From Vreelandella nigrificans (lineage in GTDB: Bacteria > Pseudomonadota > Gammaproteobacteria > Pseudomonadales > Halomonadaceae), in the NCBI RefSeq assembly GCF_002374315.1, contig NZ_NWUX01000001.1, forward strand, positions 124,001 through 188,000: DNA of 64,000 nt. The letters are read 5' to 3'. The translations under genes were made by a program, and so were the position numbers. Position 1 is the stretch's first letter. Every line of letters begins with the position of its first letter. Below the pieces are notes generated by a model. That model saw nothing but the letters and a program-made list of their open reading frames with translations. It was not told the DNA's origin and ran no database searches. This document shows, piece by piece, positions 1 through 8,728 of this stretch.

Positions 1-1014
1 ACCCGTGCTGTCAGTTCACCCGTTATCTTGATGCTAGTGGCCATTTCTATGGCGCTGCTAGTGTGGCTAGCTATGGCACCCGCACTGATGGCGGACATGA
101 CGCCCGGCGAGTTTGTCGCTTTTATCACTGCTGCAGCACTGATGATTAAACCCGTGCGTCAGCTCACCGAAGTTAACGGTGAGATCCAAAAAGGCATTGC
201 CGCAGCATCTGAGTTATTTGGCCTACTGGATTTAGCGCCGGAGCAAGATGAGGGTAAGAGAATCCCTCAGCAGTTAACTGGTGAAGTGGTGATCGATAAC
301 GTCAGCTTCCGCTACGCTGACGAACAGCCCAATGTGCTGCATAGTATTAATCTCAAAGTAGCCCCGGGAGAGTTAGTGGCGATAGTAGGGCGTTCCGGTA
401 GTGGTAAATCGACGCTAGTAAGCTTACTGCCGCGCTTTTATCACCCAAGCGAAGGGCGCATTTTAATTGATGGTGTTGATGCTAATGAGTACGCCTTAGG
501 GCCTCTTCGGCAACATATTGCCTTAGTGTCTCAGCAAGTGACCCTGTTTAACGCGAGCATTGCCGACAATATTGCTTACGGGGTCCCTAATCCTGACCCA
601 GCAGCGGTTGAAGCAGCGGCGCAAGCGGCTTATGCCAGTGAGTTTATTGAAAAACTACCCCAAGGCTACGCCACAGAAGTGGGTGAAAACGGTGTCATGC
701 TTTCTGGTGGGCAGCGCCAGCGTTTAGCCATCGCCCGGGCGATTTTTAAAGACGCGCCTATCCTTATTTTGGATGAAGCAACTTCAGCTCTGGACACTGA
801 GTCGGAACGTTACATCCAGAAAGCCCTAGAGCGGGTGTGCGAAGGGCGCACAACGCTGGTGATCGCCCACCGTCTCTCTACCATTGAGCGTGCTGATCGC
901 ATCCTGGTAATGGATCAGGGACGAATTATTGAGGAGGGGACCCATCAGGCATTGTTGGAGGCTGGGGGGGCGTATTCAGCGCTGTATCAGCTACAGTTTC
1001 AGGAGAGTGAATGA
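1..1014 (+). CDS. msbA: Lipid A export ABC transporter MsbA (3' part only)
   Basis: Inner-membrane ABC exporter that flips lipid A-core across the cytoplasmic membrane. The frame is already open at base 1, so the N-terminus lies outside the window and 337 residues remain. What is seen: the last membrane helices, then a complete nucleotide-binding domain with Walker A GRSGSGKST (about nt 388-414), the ABC signature LSGGQRQ (about nt 700-720), Walker B ILILDEA and the H-loop histidine in IAHRLST. The next gene, lpxK, starts 4 bp inside its end, the usual msbA-lpxK pairing, which supports MsbA over other exporters of this family. Confidence 0.93.
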   Translation, partial: TRAVSSPVILMLVAISMALLVWLAMAPALMADMTPGEFVAFITAAALMIKPVRQLTEVNGEIQKGIAAASELFGLLDLAPEQDEGKRIPQQLTGEVVIDNVSFRYADEQPNVLHSINLKVAPGELVAIVGRSGSGKSTLVSLLPRFYHPSEGRILIDGVDANEYALGPLRQHIALVSQQVTLFNASIADNIAYGVPNPDPAAVEAAAQAAYASEFIEKLPQGYATEVGENGVMLSGGQRQRLAIARAIFKDAPILILDEATSALDTESERYIQKALERVCEGRTTLVIAHRLSTIERADRILVMDQGRIIEEGTHQALLEAGGAYSALYQLQFQESE

Positions 1015-2072
1015 GCCTGGCGCAGCGCTGGCTAAAAGCCGCTTATGGTTCAAGTCCGTGGCTTGCACCACTCTACCCACTTGGTAGCTTATACCGTTAT
1101 CTTATGGTGCGCCGTGAAGCCAGCTACCATAATGAACATAAGGATGGTGGCCAGAAAGATAGTGGAAAGAGAGGTGGTGGAAAGAACAAGGTTTGGCAGG
1201 CGCCTGTACCCGTTATTGTGGTGGGCAATATCACCTTGGGGGGGACAGGGAAGTCACCTTTGGTGGCATGGCTTGCACGCTGGCTGGTTAGTCAGGGCTG
1301 GTCACCTGGGATTGTTACCCGAGGCTATGGGGGCAAGGCTGAACATTACCCTTTACTAGTAACATCTGAGACACAGCCTTCGCATAGCGGTGATGAACCA
1401 TTGATGCTAGCCCAGCAAACAGGCTTACCCGTTGTTGCTGACCCCCAGCGCGCTCGGGGCGGGAAAGCGCTAGTTGAGATGGGCTGCGATATATTGCTCA
1501 GTGACGATGGCTTGCAACACCTAGCATTAGGTCGTGATATTGAGCTTGTCGTGGTGGATGGGGAGAGGGGCTTGGGGAACGGACGCTGCCTGCCCGCAGG
1601 GCCGCTGCGTGAGTCCCCAAGCCGTTTGGAGCGAGTGGATGCGGTGATTGTGAATGGCAAGCTAGCCCATCCGCTGCCAATTCGTACAATCCCGATGCAA
1701 CTGGCAGCTAGGCGCTGGCGACGCTTAAGAGATGGCCAGTACCGAACGTTGGCCCCGCTGCCGTTTAGCCTGCCTGTACATGCCGTTGCAGGGATTGGCA
1801 ATCCTGAGAGATTTTTTAACACCCTATACAGCTTGGGTGTCACTGGGGACATGCACCCGTTGGAGGATCATCAGCGTTTTAATGCCGATGCACTTGAGTT
1901 TGGCGACCAGCGCCCCGTCGTAATGACCGCTAAGGATGCGGTCAAATGCCAAGCAATAGCGCCGCCCGATAGCTGGGTTTTAGAGGTGGAAGCTGAACTT
2001 CCGCTACAGTTTGAACACTGGCTGGCAGCCAAGCTGTCAGCGCTTTCCGAAAGGGGATGCACCAATGGATAA
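1011..2072 (+). CDS. lpxK: Tetraacyldisaccharide 4'-kinase LpxK
   Basis: Phosphorylates the 4' position of the lipid A disaccharide at the inner membrane. The 353-residue protein has the N-terminal membrane-associated segment and a P-loop GGTGKSP at residues 77-83. Residues about 39-61 are an unusual run of Gly, Lys, Asp and Ser between the first helix and the P-loop, longer than I expect in LpxK. The start overlaps msbA by 4 bp (ATGA) and the stop overlaps the next gene by 8 bp, so these genes are translationally coupled. Confidence 0.95.
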   Translation: MSLAQRWLKAAYGSSPWLAPLYPLGSLYRYLMVRREASYHNEHKDGGQKDSGKRGGGKNKVWQAPVPVIVVGNITLGGTGKSPLVAWLARWLVSQGWSPGIVTRGYGGKAEHYPLLVTSETQPSHSGDEPLMLAQQTGLPVVADPQRARGGKALVEMGCDILLSDDGLQHLALGRDIELVVVDGERGLGNGRCLPAGPLRESPSRLERVDAVIVNGKLAHPLPIRTIPMQLAARRWRRLRDGQYRTLAPLPFSLPVHAVAGIGNPERFFNTLYSLGVTGDMHPLEDHQRFNADALEFGDQRPVVMTAKDAVKCQAIAPPDSWVLEVEAELPLQFEHWLAAKLSALSERGCTNG

Positions 2073-2274
2073 GGAACTGCTGGCGATGCTGGTTTGCCCG
2101 CTCTGTAACGGTAAACTTAAGTATGATCGCGAGGCCCAAGAGTTGCTCTGCTACTATGATGGCCTTGCTTATCCCATTCAGGATGGGATTCCGGTCATGT
2201 TGCCGGAAGAGGCGCGGGTTATGGATGCCGATGAAAAACTAAATACCTCCCCAGGCCGAACAGGGGAAGCATAA
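2065..2274 (+). CDS. Trm112-like small zinc-ribbon protein (YcaR family)
   Basis: 69-residue protein of the bacterial Trm112/YcaR family. It starts with the family's typical [16 protein letters not shown] segment (Cys-x2-Cys), followed by a third cysteine and the conserved [16 protein letters not shown] block. The start at 2065 lies inside the end of lpxK; in-frame starts further upstream would only add lpxK-overlapping sequence. It lies between lpxK and kdsB, as in many gammaproteobacteria. Its exact role is unknown. In eukaryotes and archaea Trm112 activates methyltransferases, and a similar role here would be extrapolation. Confidence 0.9.
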   Translation: MDKELLAMLVCPLCNGKLKYDREAQELLCYYDGLAYPIQDGIPVMLPEEARVMDADEKLNTSPGRTGEA

Positions 2275-3062
2275 TGGCCTCCCTAGCGCCAGATTTTGTC
2301 GCCGTTGTGCCTGCTCGATATGGTTCGACTCGGTTGCCTGGTAAGCCACTACTGGATATTGCTGGCGAGCCCATGGTTGCTCATGTATGGCGGCGTGCCT
2401 GCCAAAGCCATGCTAGCCGTGTAGTGGTTGCTACGGATGATGAGCGTATCCGTGATGCTATGGCATCTTACGGCGCAGAAGTAGTGATGACTCGGGCTGA
2501 CCATCCATCAGGTACGGATCGGTTGGCAGAAGTAGCCGAGCAGCTAGCCCTTGATGGTGATGAGTTAGTGGTTAATGTTCAAGGCGATGAACCGCTTATT
2601 CCTCCTGCATTGATTAACCAAGTGGCGCTGCGTTTGGCAGACGACCCAGAGGCGGCCATTGCAACGCTTGCCGAGCCAATTAGCGATGTAGACACCCTGT
2701 TTAACCCTAATGTGGTAAAAGTGGTTCGTTCACTTCAGGGGAGGGCGCTCTATTTTTCTCGTGCCCCAATTCCATGGGATCGCGAGCACTTCCAGGCTCA
2801 GCCTGCGCTGCTTGAGACTGATGCATGGCTGCGCCATATCGGTATTTATGCTTACCGGGCGAGCTTCTTAACGGCATACCGTGAGCTTCCCTCCTCCAGC
2901 CTGGAGCAACTTGAGCAGTTAGAACAGCTGCGCGCGCTGCAGCATGGCTATGCTATCCAGGTTGCACTCGCCAGCGCTATTAACCCCCCTGGCGTCGATA
3001 CTGCTGAAGATCTTGCTAGAGTTAGAGCATTGTTAGCGCAGCAGGGTGAGGGGAAAATATGA
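2274..3062 (+). CDS. kdsB: CMP-KDO synthetase KdsB
   Basis: 3-deoxy-manno-octulosonate cytidylyltransferase, which activates KDO with CTP for attachment to lipid A in the cytoplasm. The 262-residue protein has the nucleotide-binding signature [15 protein letters not shown] at residues 11-25 and the conserved [10 protein letters not shown] motif. Its ATG shares one base with the preceding stop (TAATG), and it overlaps the phosphatase gene by 4 bp. It is the third lipid A/KDO gene in this operon after msbA and lpxK. The short Leu-Glu-Gln repeat near residues 205-213 looks like a helix-forming insertion of no obvious meaning. Confidence 0.96.
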   Translation: MASLAPDFVAVVPARYGSTRLPGKPLLDIAGEPMVAHVWRRACQSHASRVVVATDDERIRDAMASYGAEVVMTRADHPSGTDRLAEVAEQLALDGDELVVNVQGDEPLIPPALINQVALRLADDPEAAIATLAEPISDVDTLFNPNVVKVVRSLQGRALYFSRAPIPWDREHFQAQPALLETDAWLRHIGIYAYRASFLTAYRELPSSSLEQLEQLEQLRALQHGYAIQVALASAINPPGVDTAEDLARVRALLAQQGEGKI

Positions 3063-3526
3063 AACGTGTACTGTTTGTGTGTTTGGGTAATATATGCCGC
3101 TCACCCACGGCCGAGGGTGTTTTTCAGCACGCCCTAGATGAAGCCGGGCTGCATGGTCTAGTGGGTGTCGATTCTTGTGGCGTGAGTGATTGGCATGTCG
3201 GCAAAGCGCCGGATGAGCGTGCCCAGCAGGCGGCTAAGCGTCGTGGGGTTGATATCAGCCATCTACGTGCCCGCCAATTGACTGCTAGTGATTTTCTGGA
3301 CTTCGACTATGTGCTGGCAATGGACCGCGCCAATCTTCAAGCAATGCGAGCGCTTCAGCCTGAGGAGAGTCGTGCGCATGTGGGGCTCTTCTTAGCCTTT
3401 GCAGGCAGCCCTGATGCCGAAGTGCCAGACCCTTACTATGGTGGTGACGAGGGTTTTGAAAACGTCCTGGATATGGTCGAGGCTGCTTCGGCAGGTCTGA
3501 TTTCCGAGCTGAAGGGCGAGCGATAG
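3059..3526 (+). CDS. Low-molecular-weight protein-tyrosine phosphatase
   Basis: 155-residue cytoplasmic phosphatase of the LMW-PTP family. The phosphate-binding loop C-x5-R is present at Cys8-Arg14, followed by Ser15, and the general-acid Asp lies in the DPYYGG motif (Asp124). The substrate cannot be told from sequence; family members act on bacterial tyrosine kinases or arsenate. The same gene sits between kdsB and murB in Pseudomonas, so position does not point to capsule synthesis. It overlaps kdsB by 4 bp. Confidence 0.93.
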   Translation: MKRVLFVCLGNICRSPTAEGVFQHALDEAGLHGLVGVDSCGVSDWHVGKAPDERAQQAAKRRGVDISHLRARQLTASDFLDFDYVLAMDRANLQAMRALQPEESRAHVGLFLAFAGSPDAEVPDPYYGGDEGFENVLDMVEAASAGLISELKGER

Positions 3527-3530
3527 AGGT

Positions 3531-4535
3531 ATGGTGGATATTCAACAACGTGTGGATTTAACTGCCGCCAATACGCTGCGCCTACCATGTCATGCCGAAC
3601 GACTTGCGGTCCCTCGAACGCTAGGCGACTTACAGACAGTATTGCGCCTAGCCGTCAGTCAGAGATGGCCAATAACACTATTGGGAGGGGGGAGTAACGT
3701 GCTGCTGCCGCCTCTCTTGGATGGCATTGTTGTTCGCCCCGCACTTCAGCAGTGGTGGTTGGAAAGCCAAGGTGATGAAGTGCTGGTCTATGTAGGCGCT
3801 GGCGTCAATTGGCATTCGTTGGTGATGGCGTTGGCGGCGCAAGGGCTCTGGGGAATTGAAAATTTAGCACTTATTCCTGGGCACTGTGGTGCGGCACCGG
3901 TGCAGAATATTGGGGCATATGGCGTTGAGCTAAAAGATGTCCTGCAGGGTGTGCAAGTGGTAGACGTCGCTTCTGGTAACCTGTATTGGCTTAATACAGC
4001 AGAGTGCGAGTTTGGCTACCGTGATAGTGTTTTTAAAAATGCGTTGGCGGGTAAGGTGGTGATTACACAGCTGGCGCTGCGTCTTTCAAGGCGGCCTGCT
4101 CCTAAGCTGCATTACGGCGATTTAGCATTACGTCTGCCCGTATTGCCAAGCCCTCTAGCTGTCGCCGAGGCAGTGTGCGAAATTCGTCAGGCAAAACTTC
4201 CAGACCCTGAAGTGCTGGCAAATGCAGGCAGTTTTTTTAAAAATCCGCTAGTTAGCCAGGCTCATACTGAACGTTTACTTCAACAATACCCCGCTATGCC
4301 CCACTTTCCCCAGCCCGGTGGGTGGAGCAAGCTGGCTGCAGGGTGGTTAATTGATCAGTGTGGCTTAAAAGGGATGCGCGAAGGGGCATTTGGTGTCCAT
4401 GCGCATCAAGCCTTGGTATTGGTGCATTTTGGTGGTGGCGACCGCGCCGGATTGATGGCCCTTGCTGACTGTATTGTTCAAACAGTGAGGGCGCATTTTG
4501 GTGTTGAGCTTGAATCGGAGCCCCGCATGATATAG
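3531..4535 (+). CDS. murB: UDP-N-acetylenolpyruvoylglucosamine reductase MurB
   Basis: NADPH/FAD enzyme that makes UDP-MurNAc, the second committed step of peptidoglycan precursor synthesis. The 334-residue protein is type I (E. coli-like): FAD-binding GGGSNVLL at about 52-59, the YRDS active-site serine at 163-166, and the C-terminal glutamate in ELESEPRMI. It starts 4 bp after the phosphatase stop, so it is the last gene of the msbA-lpxK-kdsB-murB run. A strong hairpin terminator follows. Confidence 0.95.
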   Translation: MVDIQQRVDLTAANTLRLPCHAERLAVPRTLGDLQTVLRLAVSQRWPITLLGGGSNVLLPPLLDGIVVRPALQQWWLESQGDEVLVYVGAGVNWHSLVMALAAQGLWGIENLALIPGHCGAAPVQNIGAYGVELKDVLQGVQVVDVASGNLYWLNTAECEFGYRDSVFKNALAGKVVITQLALRLSRRPAPKLHYGDLALRLPVLPSPLAVAEAVCEIRQAKLPDPEVLANAGSFFKNPLVSQAHTERLLQQYPAMPHFPQPGGWSKLAAGWLIDQCGLKGMREGAFGVHAHQALVLVHFGGGDRAGLMALADCIVQTVRAHFGVELESEPRMI

Positions 4536-4566
4536 ATCTGAAAAATATAGGTCTGAAAAAAGATGT

Positions 4567-4596
4567 AAAAAAACCCCGCCGGAGCGGGGTTTTTTT
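4567..4596. terminator. Bidirectional intrinsic terminator between murB and rne
   Basis: An A-tract, the stem ACCCCGC/GCGGGGT with a CGGA loop, and a T-tract. The A and T tracts on both sides let it work for both convergent genes. Seen directly in sequence. Confidence 0.92.
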
Positions 4597-4610
4597 ACGG
4601 CGCTAACCAT

Positions 4611-7600
4611 TTACTCTTGGCTAGCGTTCTGCGCTTCTTGCTGCTTACGCAGCTCGCGTGGGTCGTTGTGCGCACGGCTGCGGCGTCGACGGCTTGGTTT
4701 AGGCGCTTCTTCTTTGGGGGCTTCTTCCTTTGCTGCTTCAGGCTCTTTGGAAGCTGCGGTGGACGGTGCCTCTGTGGTCAATGGCTGAGCAGTCTCATCT
4801 ACTGAGGTGCTTTCTTGGGCCTCGCTGTTTGCCTCTGGTGTTGCTTTAGGCGAACTGTTGATAAGCGGCTCAGCAGTCGGTTCAGCGCTTTGCTCGGGAC
4901 TGTGCTCGGTTAGGGATGGTGCTGCATTAACTTGTGCTTTCTCCCTATCTGGTGAAGCTGTAGCTGCCGGTGTTTCGGGAGTAGATGCTACGGTTACTGG
5001 TGCATCCTCCGTAGAGCTCTCTGAAGGAGTGGCTTTAGCTGCTACTTCCACAGGCTCTGCGTTGGCTACAGGCTTCGCATCGGCGACGTGCTCTTCCACT
5101 GATACTGCTTCAGAAGCAGGAGCGTCAGCAGCAGGGATTGCCTCTTTGGGCACTTCAACAGGCTGTTCCTCTTGCGCATCACTAGGTGCTTCGGTAGGTG
5201 CTGCTAAAGTGTCGGTCAGCAGAGGCTGCCTCACTGGCTCGCTGGTTGCGCGCTGATGCGTTTCAGGTTGCGCGTGCGCTTCAGCTGGATGGAGCGTTGC
5301 TTGGCGACCATCGTCTGTCGAGTCTACTTGCACTGGCTGCTCTGCTTGGGGCTGGCGACGCTGGTGCGTTGCTTTGCGTGCCTTGTCTGCTGAAGCTGCT
5401 GGCTGCTCCGCGGTTGTCTCACCACTACTTGGTGCGATTGGCGCTTGGGTGGCCTGAGCCTCTTGAGTGTCTAACGGGGTATCGGTTAGCACTAGGGGCG
5501 TTGCTGGCGTCACAGGAGCTGTTTGCTGGCTCTCAGTGCTTGGCGCAGCCGGTGCGTTCACACCTTCGGCCTCATCAGTTGTATTAACAACTTCTGATTG
5601 CAGTTTTAGCTGTTCCGCTTCGGACTGAGGGTTTATTGCCTGTTTGCGTGAGCGGTTGCGCGGGTTATTACGTGTCCGTTTCGGCTTGCCGTCATCCTGG
5701 GCGGGAGCTGATTGCCTACCTTCTTGCTTGGCTTCATTGCCCCCATTAGCGTCCCCATTAGTGCTACGTAACTCATCGCCTTTGGCTTTTTCATCGCGCA
5801 GCCTGTTGTCCCGTGATCTGTTGTCACGGGGCTTGTCACGGTGGCGGTTATCAGGCTGAGCTGAAGCATTAGCAGCATCGTTTTGTGCAGTGCTATTAGG
5901 TGTCGGTTCTTTCAGGTTCTGGCGGTTGTTCTTGCTGCCACTATCCTGGGTCTTAGCCTCTTCCTGTTGCGGGTGGCGACGACGATTGCGGGTACGGCTA
6001 GGGCCGCTACGCTTGTCGTTGACATCATCGCCAGCAGTAGTGCTGCGGGATTGATTGTTGGCGCGCTGTTCGTTTCTCCCAGTGTTCTCCTGGTTGTCAC
6101 GAGCGTCGCTGTCACGAGCATTTTTGTCACGGACATTGTTGTCACGAACATTGTTATCACGAGTACTGCTTTCGCGGGCTTGCTTGGACCTGTTGTCAGT
6201 GTTGCGGGTGCTTTTTTGTGCGTTACGCTCGGCCGATGACTTGCGCTGGGTGGGCGACTCTGTAGCCGGTGGCTGAGTGCTACTGTCTTCGCCGCCCAAC
6301 AACTTGGCGAAACCACGAATGAAGCGGCCAATCACACTAGGCTGCTCATCAGCAGCGGGAGCGGGAGCGGGAGCTGGTGCTGCTGCTTGTGTAGGCGCTT
6401 CTTCTGTCTGTAGAGAAACCGGTGCAGGGGCGTTATGGGTTACGCTCTTCACGGCAGCTTCAGCCCGCTGGGTTGGCGGCGTAAAACTTGGAGCGGGTTC
6501 TTTGCCTACTTCAGTATCTGTTGAGATCTCAAAGCTGGAAAGCGTATGGCTGTCATCTTCGTCTAAGTGGTCATCCCGAAGCCGCTGAACATCGTAATGG
6601 GGCGTGTCCATATCCGGATTCGGCAGCAGTACCACCCGCACACCCTGGCGAGATTCTATGTCGGCTAATACGCTGCGCTTTTCATTCAGCAGGTAAGTCG
6701 CCACTGGCACTGGAAGAATGGCGCGGATCTGCGCGCTGCGCTCTTTCATCGCCTCTTCTTCGATAAGGCGCATAATGGATAGCGACAGCGAGCGAACGTC
6801 GCGTATTGTGCCTTGGCCGTTACAGCGTGGGCATACGACGCCGCTGGTTTCACCCAATGAGGGGCGCAGGCGCTGGCGCGACATCTCCATTAAGCCAAAG
6901 CGCGATATGCGGCCAATTTGAACGCGTGCGCGATCAAGCTTCAGCGCATCGCGCATGCGGTTTTCGACTTCCCGCTGGTTGCGTGCAGGACCCATATCAA
7001 TAAAGTCGATGACCACTAGGCCGCCAATATCCCGCAGGCGCAACTGGCGGGCAATCTCGTCAGCGGCTTCGGAATTGGTTTGCAAAGCGGTTTCTTCGAT
7101 ATCGCTGCCGCGTGTGGCGCGAGCAGAGTTGATGTCGATGGACACCAGAGCTTCAGTGTGGTCAATAACAATTGAACCGCCGGAGGGCAGCTTAACTTCG
7201 CGCTGATAGGCGGTTTCGATCTGAGACTCAATCTGAAAACGTGAAAACAGCGGTACCTCATCAACGTAAAGCTTAATTTTCTGCTGATAAGAGGGCATTA
7301 CCTGACGGATGAATCCGAGGGCTTCCGCGTGAATCTCGGGGCTGTCGATCAGTACTTCGCCAATATCCTGGCGTAGGTAGTCGCGCATGGCACGAATGAT
7401 GACATTGGATTCACGGTAAATCAGGAACGGAGCGGGGCGTTTGCCTGCTTCAGTGGTGATTGACTCCCAAACTTGTACCAGGTAGTCCAGGTCCCACTGT
7501 AGCTCCTCCGAGCTGCGGCCAATACCCGCTGTGCGCACAATCAGACCCATCTTATCGGGCACTGTTAGCTGGCCCATGGCGTCTTTTAATTGGCTGCGGT

Positions 7601-8033
7601 CATCACCCTCAATGCGGCGTGAAATGCCACCCGCGCGAGGATTGTTGGGCATAAGGACCAAAAAGCGGCCCGCTAAGCTGATGAACGTTGTGAGGGCTGC
7701 GCCTTTGTTGCCGCGCTCCTCTTTGTCCACCTGGACAATGACCTCTTGACCCTCTTTGAGTACTTCTTTAATGCTGGGGCGGCCAGAGACGTCTTTAATA
7801 AAGTATTCGCGAGAGATCTCTTTCAGCGGCAAAAAGCCGTGGCGTTCAGCGCCAAAATCGACAAAGGCGGCTTCAAGAGAGGGCTCGACGCGGGTTATTT
7901 TGCCACGATAAATATTGGCTTTTTTCTGTTCACGGGCGCCTGATTCGATATCTAAATCGTACAGGCGTTGTCCATCTACCAGTGCAACCCGCAGCTCTTC
8001 TGGCTGGGTTGCGTTAATCAGCATCCGTTTCAT
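4611..8033 (-). CDS. rne: Ribonuclease E, degradosome endonuclease
   Basis: Single-strand endoribonuclease that starts mRNA decay and processes rRNA and tRNA. I chose the ATG giving [10 protein letters not shown], the family's invariant start; an ATG 12 nt upstream would only add four residues. This gives 1140 aa. The catalytic half has an S1 domain (about 38-120), metal-binding Asp300 and Asp343, and the zinc-link motif CPRCNG (Cys401, Cys404). From about residue 500 onward it is a disordered scaffold: Arg/Asp-rich repeats, then Ala/Pro/Glu-rich sequence, then a basic C-terminus containing NDPR at 1123-1126. A long leader lies upstream, consistent with the autoregulation known for rne. Confidence 0.97.
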   Translation of the reverse strand: MKRMLINATQPEELRVALVDGQRLYDLDIESGAREQKKANIYRGKITRVEPSLEAAFVDFGAERHGFLPLKEISREYFIKDVSGRPSIKEVLKEGQEVIVQVDKEERGNKGAALTTFISLAGRFLVLMPNNPRAGGISRRIEGDDRSQLKDAMGQLTVPDKMGLIVRTAGIGRSSEELQWDLDYLVQVWESITTEAGKRPAPFLIYRESNVIIRAMRDYLRQDIGEVLIDSPEIHAEALGFIRQVMPSYQQKIKLYVDEVPLFSRFQIESQIETAYQREVKLPSGGSIVIDHTEALVSIDINSARATRGSDIEETALQTNSEAADEIARQLRLRDIGGLVVIDFIDMGPARNQREVENRMRDALKLDRARVQIGRISRFGLMEMSRQRLRPSLGETSGVVCPRCNGQGTIRDVRSLSLSIMRLIEEEAMKERSAQIRAILPVPVATYLLNEKRSVLADIESRQGVRVVLLPNPDMDTPHYDVQRLRDDHLDEDDSHTLSSFEISTDTEVGKEPAPSFTPPTQRAEAAVKSVTHNAPAPVSLQTEEAPTQAAAPAPAPAPAADEQPSVIGRFIRGFAKLLGGEDSSTQPPATESPTQRKSSAERNAQKSTRNTDNRSKQARESSTRDNNVRDNNVRDKNARDSDARDNQENTGRNEQRANNQSRSTTAGDDVNDKRSGPSRTRNRRRHPQQEEAKTQDSGSKNNRQNLKEPTPNSTAQNDAANASAQPDNRHRDKPRDNRSRDNRLRDEKAKGDELRSTNGDANGGNEAKQEGRQSAPAQDDGKPKRTRNNPRNRSRKQAINPQSEAEQLKLQSEVVNTTDEAEGVNAPAAPSTESQQTAPVTPATPLVLTDTPLDTQEAQATQAPIAPSSGETTAEQPAASADKARKATHQRRQPQAEQPVQVDSTDDGRQATLHPAEAHAQPETHQRATSEPVRQPLLTDTLAAPTEAPSDAQEEQPVEVPKEAIPAADAPASEAVSVEEHVADAKPVANAEPVEVAAKATPSESSTEDAPVTVASTPETPAATASPDREKAQVNAAPSLTEHSPEQSAEPTAEPLINSSPKATPEANSEAQESTSVDETAQPLTTEAPSTAASKEPEAAKEEAPKEEAPKPSRRRRSRAHNDPRELRKQQEAQNASQE
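6094..6183 (-). repeat. 15-bp tandem repeats inside rne
   Basis: Six consecutive 15-bp units carrying a TGTCACGA-like core (the last two diverged). On the minus strand they encode RDxxx pentapeptides ([15 protein letters not shown]) of the RNase E scaffold. A second, shorter set with the same core lies around 5806-5850. The unit length keeps frame. Confidence 0.85.
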
Positions 8034-8567
8034 AGTGTCTCGCATAGCATTGCTTGCCGACGAACCGTCTAGGCTTGGCGTAGACGAATCGCTGGGTGCT
8101 GCGTGCTTGTGCTCGGCGCATGGCTATGCTGACGCATTAAACCGGGAAGGCAGCATTGCCGACCCGGTTGAAAGGGCGTTGAGTACGTGGCGGAGGCAAG
8201 ACATGTTTCGGTGGCTGTCACGTCCATCCGGCCCTGCTGACACCGCCAACACCTGGCATTCATCGATTCGTCAACGCCGGCTGTCAGCACAGCGTTGATC
8301 ATTGCGCTCCGAGAAGCGCCCTTTTATGACGTGTAGGGCGTTGCAGGGAGCGTTACGTTTGTTTAAACAAGCCTGCCATTGCGGGCGAGGCTTAAGCGTA
8401 TCTGCCGCAAAAACTACGGGCGACAGAGTGACTGTTTTTCAGTACGTTTTTTCAGCATGTGCTTTCAATACGTTAGGAGGTGGGTAATGCGTACACTAAC
8501 CAAACACCTCGTGCTCTGACCTGCGTGTTAGTCGGGCAGGTGCTTGGTAAATCGTGGAAGTCGGCTT

Positions 8568-8597
8568 GTAATAATACAGTTATCTACAAGTTGTCCA
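8568..8597 (-). promoter_or_regulatory. Candidate sigma-70 promoter for rne
   Basis: -35 TGGACA (8592-8597, read on the minus strand) and an overlapping -10 TATTATTAC giving 15 to 18 bp spacing. It lies about 530 nt upstream of the rne start, consistent with a long leader. Not verified. Confidence 0.4.
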
Positions 8598-8649
8598 CGC
8601 TAAACCGATGAGCGTTTTGGAATATAACAGTAAAGACAACTACCAGCAA

Positions 8650-8681
8650 TTGACGCAATGCCCATTGGTCTACGTTAGAAT
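8650..8681 (+). promoter_or_regulatory. Candidate promoter for rluC
   Basis: TTGACG at 8650-8655 and TAGAAT at 8676-8681. Both hexamers are good but the 20-bp spacing is long; TACGTT at 8671 would give 15 bp. It lies about 50 nt before the rluC start. Confidence 0.35.
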
Positions 8682-8728
8682 GCCGTTTTTAGCCTGACGT
8701 TAGAAAAACATACCAGGAGTGCGCGGCA

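Larger units (their letters stand above)
8034..8728. other. Long divergent intergenic region: rne leader and rluC promoter
   Basis: 695 bp with no convincing gene. Reading leftward toward rne, a possible promoter has TGGACA (8592-8597) and TATTAT/TATTAC (8568-8576), predicting a leader of about 530 nt. Near the start of that leader, ccaaacacct (8500-8509) pairs with aggtgcttgg (8538-8547) as a 10-bp stem with one G-U. It also contains an internal alternative stem ACCTGC/GCAGGT. A 12-bp perfect palindrome TTGTTTAAACAA lies at 8359-8370. Long structured rne leaders mediate RNase E autoregulation in enterobacteria and pseudomonads; assigning that role here is inference. Confidence 0.6.

Noticed and set aside
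6094..6183. Possible CRISPR-like repeats
   Set aside because: The 15-bp units are contiguous without spacers and encode RNase E pentapeptides.
4617..6588. Many open frames on the plus strand opposite rne (up to 149 codons)
   Set aside because: They are shadows of the low-complexity rne C-terminal repeat region, with unusual composition and no ribosome sites.
8069..8302. 77-codon minus-strand frame and overlapping plus-strand frames in the rne leader
   Set aside because: No family resemblance, no ribosome-binding site, and it lies in a probable structured leader.
8581..8600. DnaA-box-like TTATCTACA next to TTGTCCAC
   Set aside because: One mismatch and no cluster of further boxes or dnaA/dnaN nearby; it coincides better with the rne promoter.
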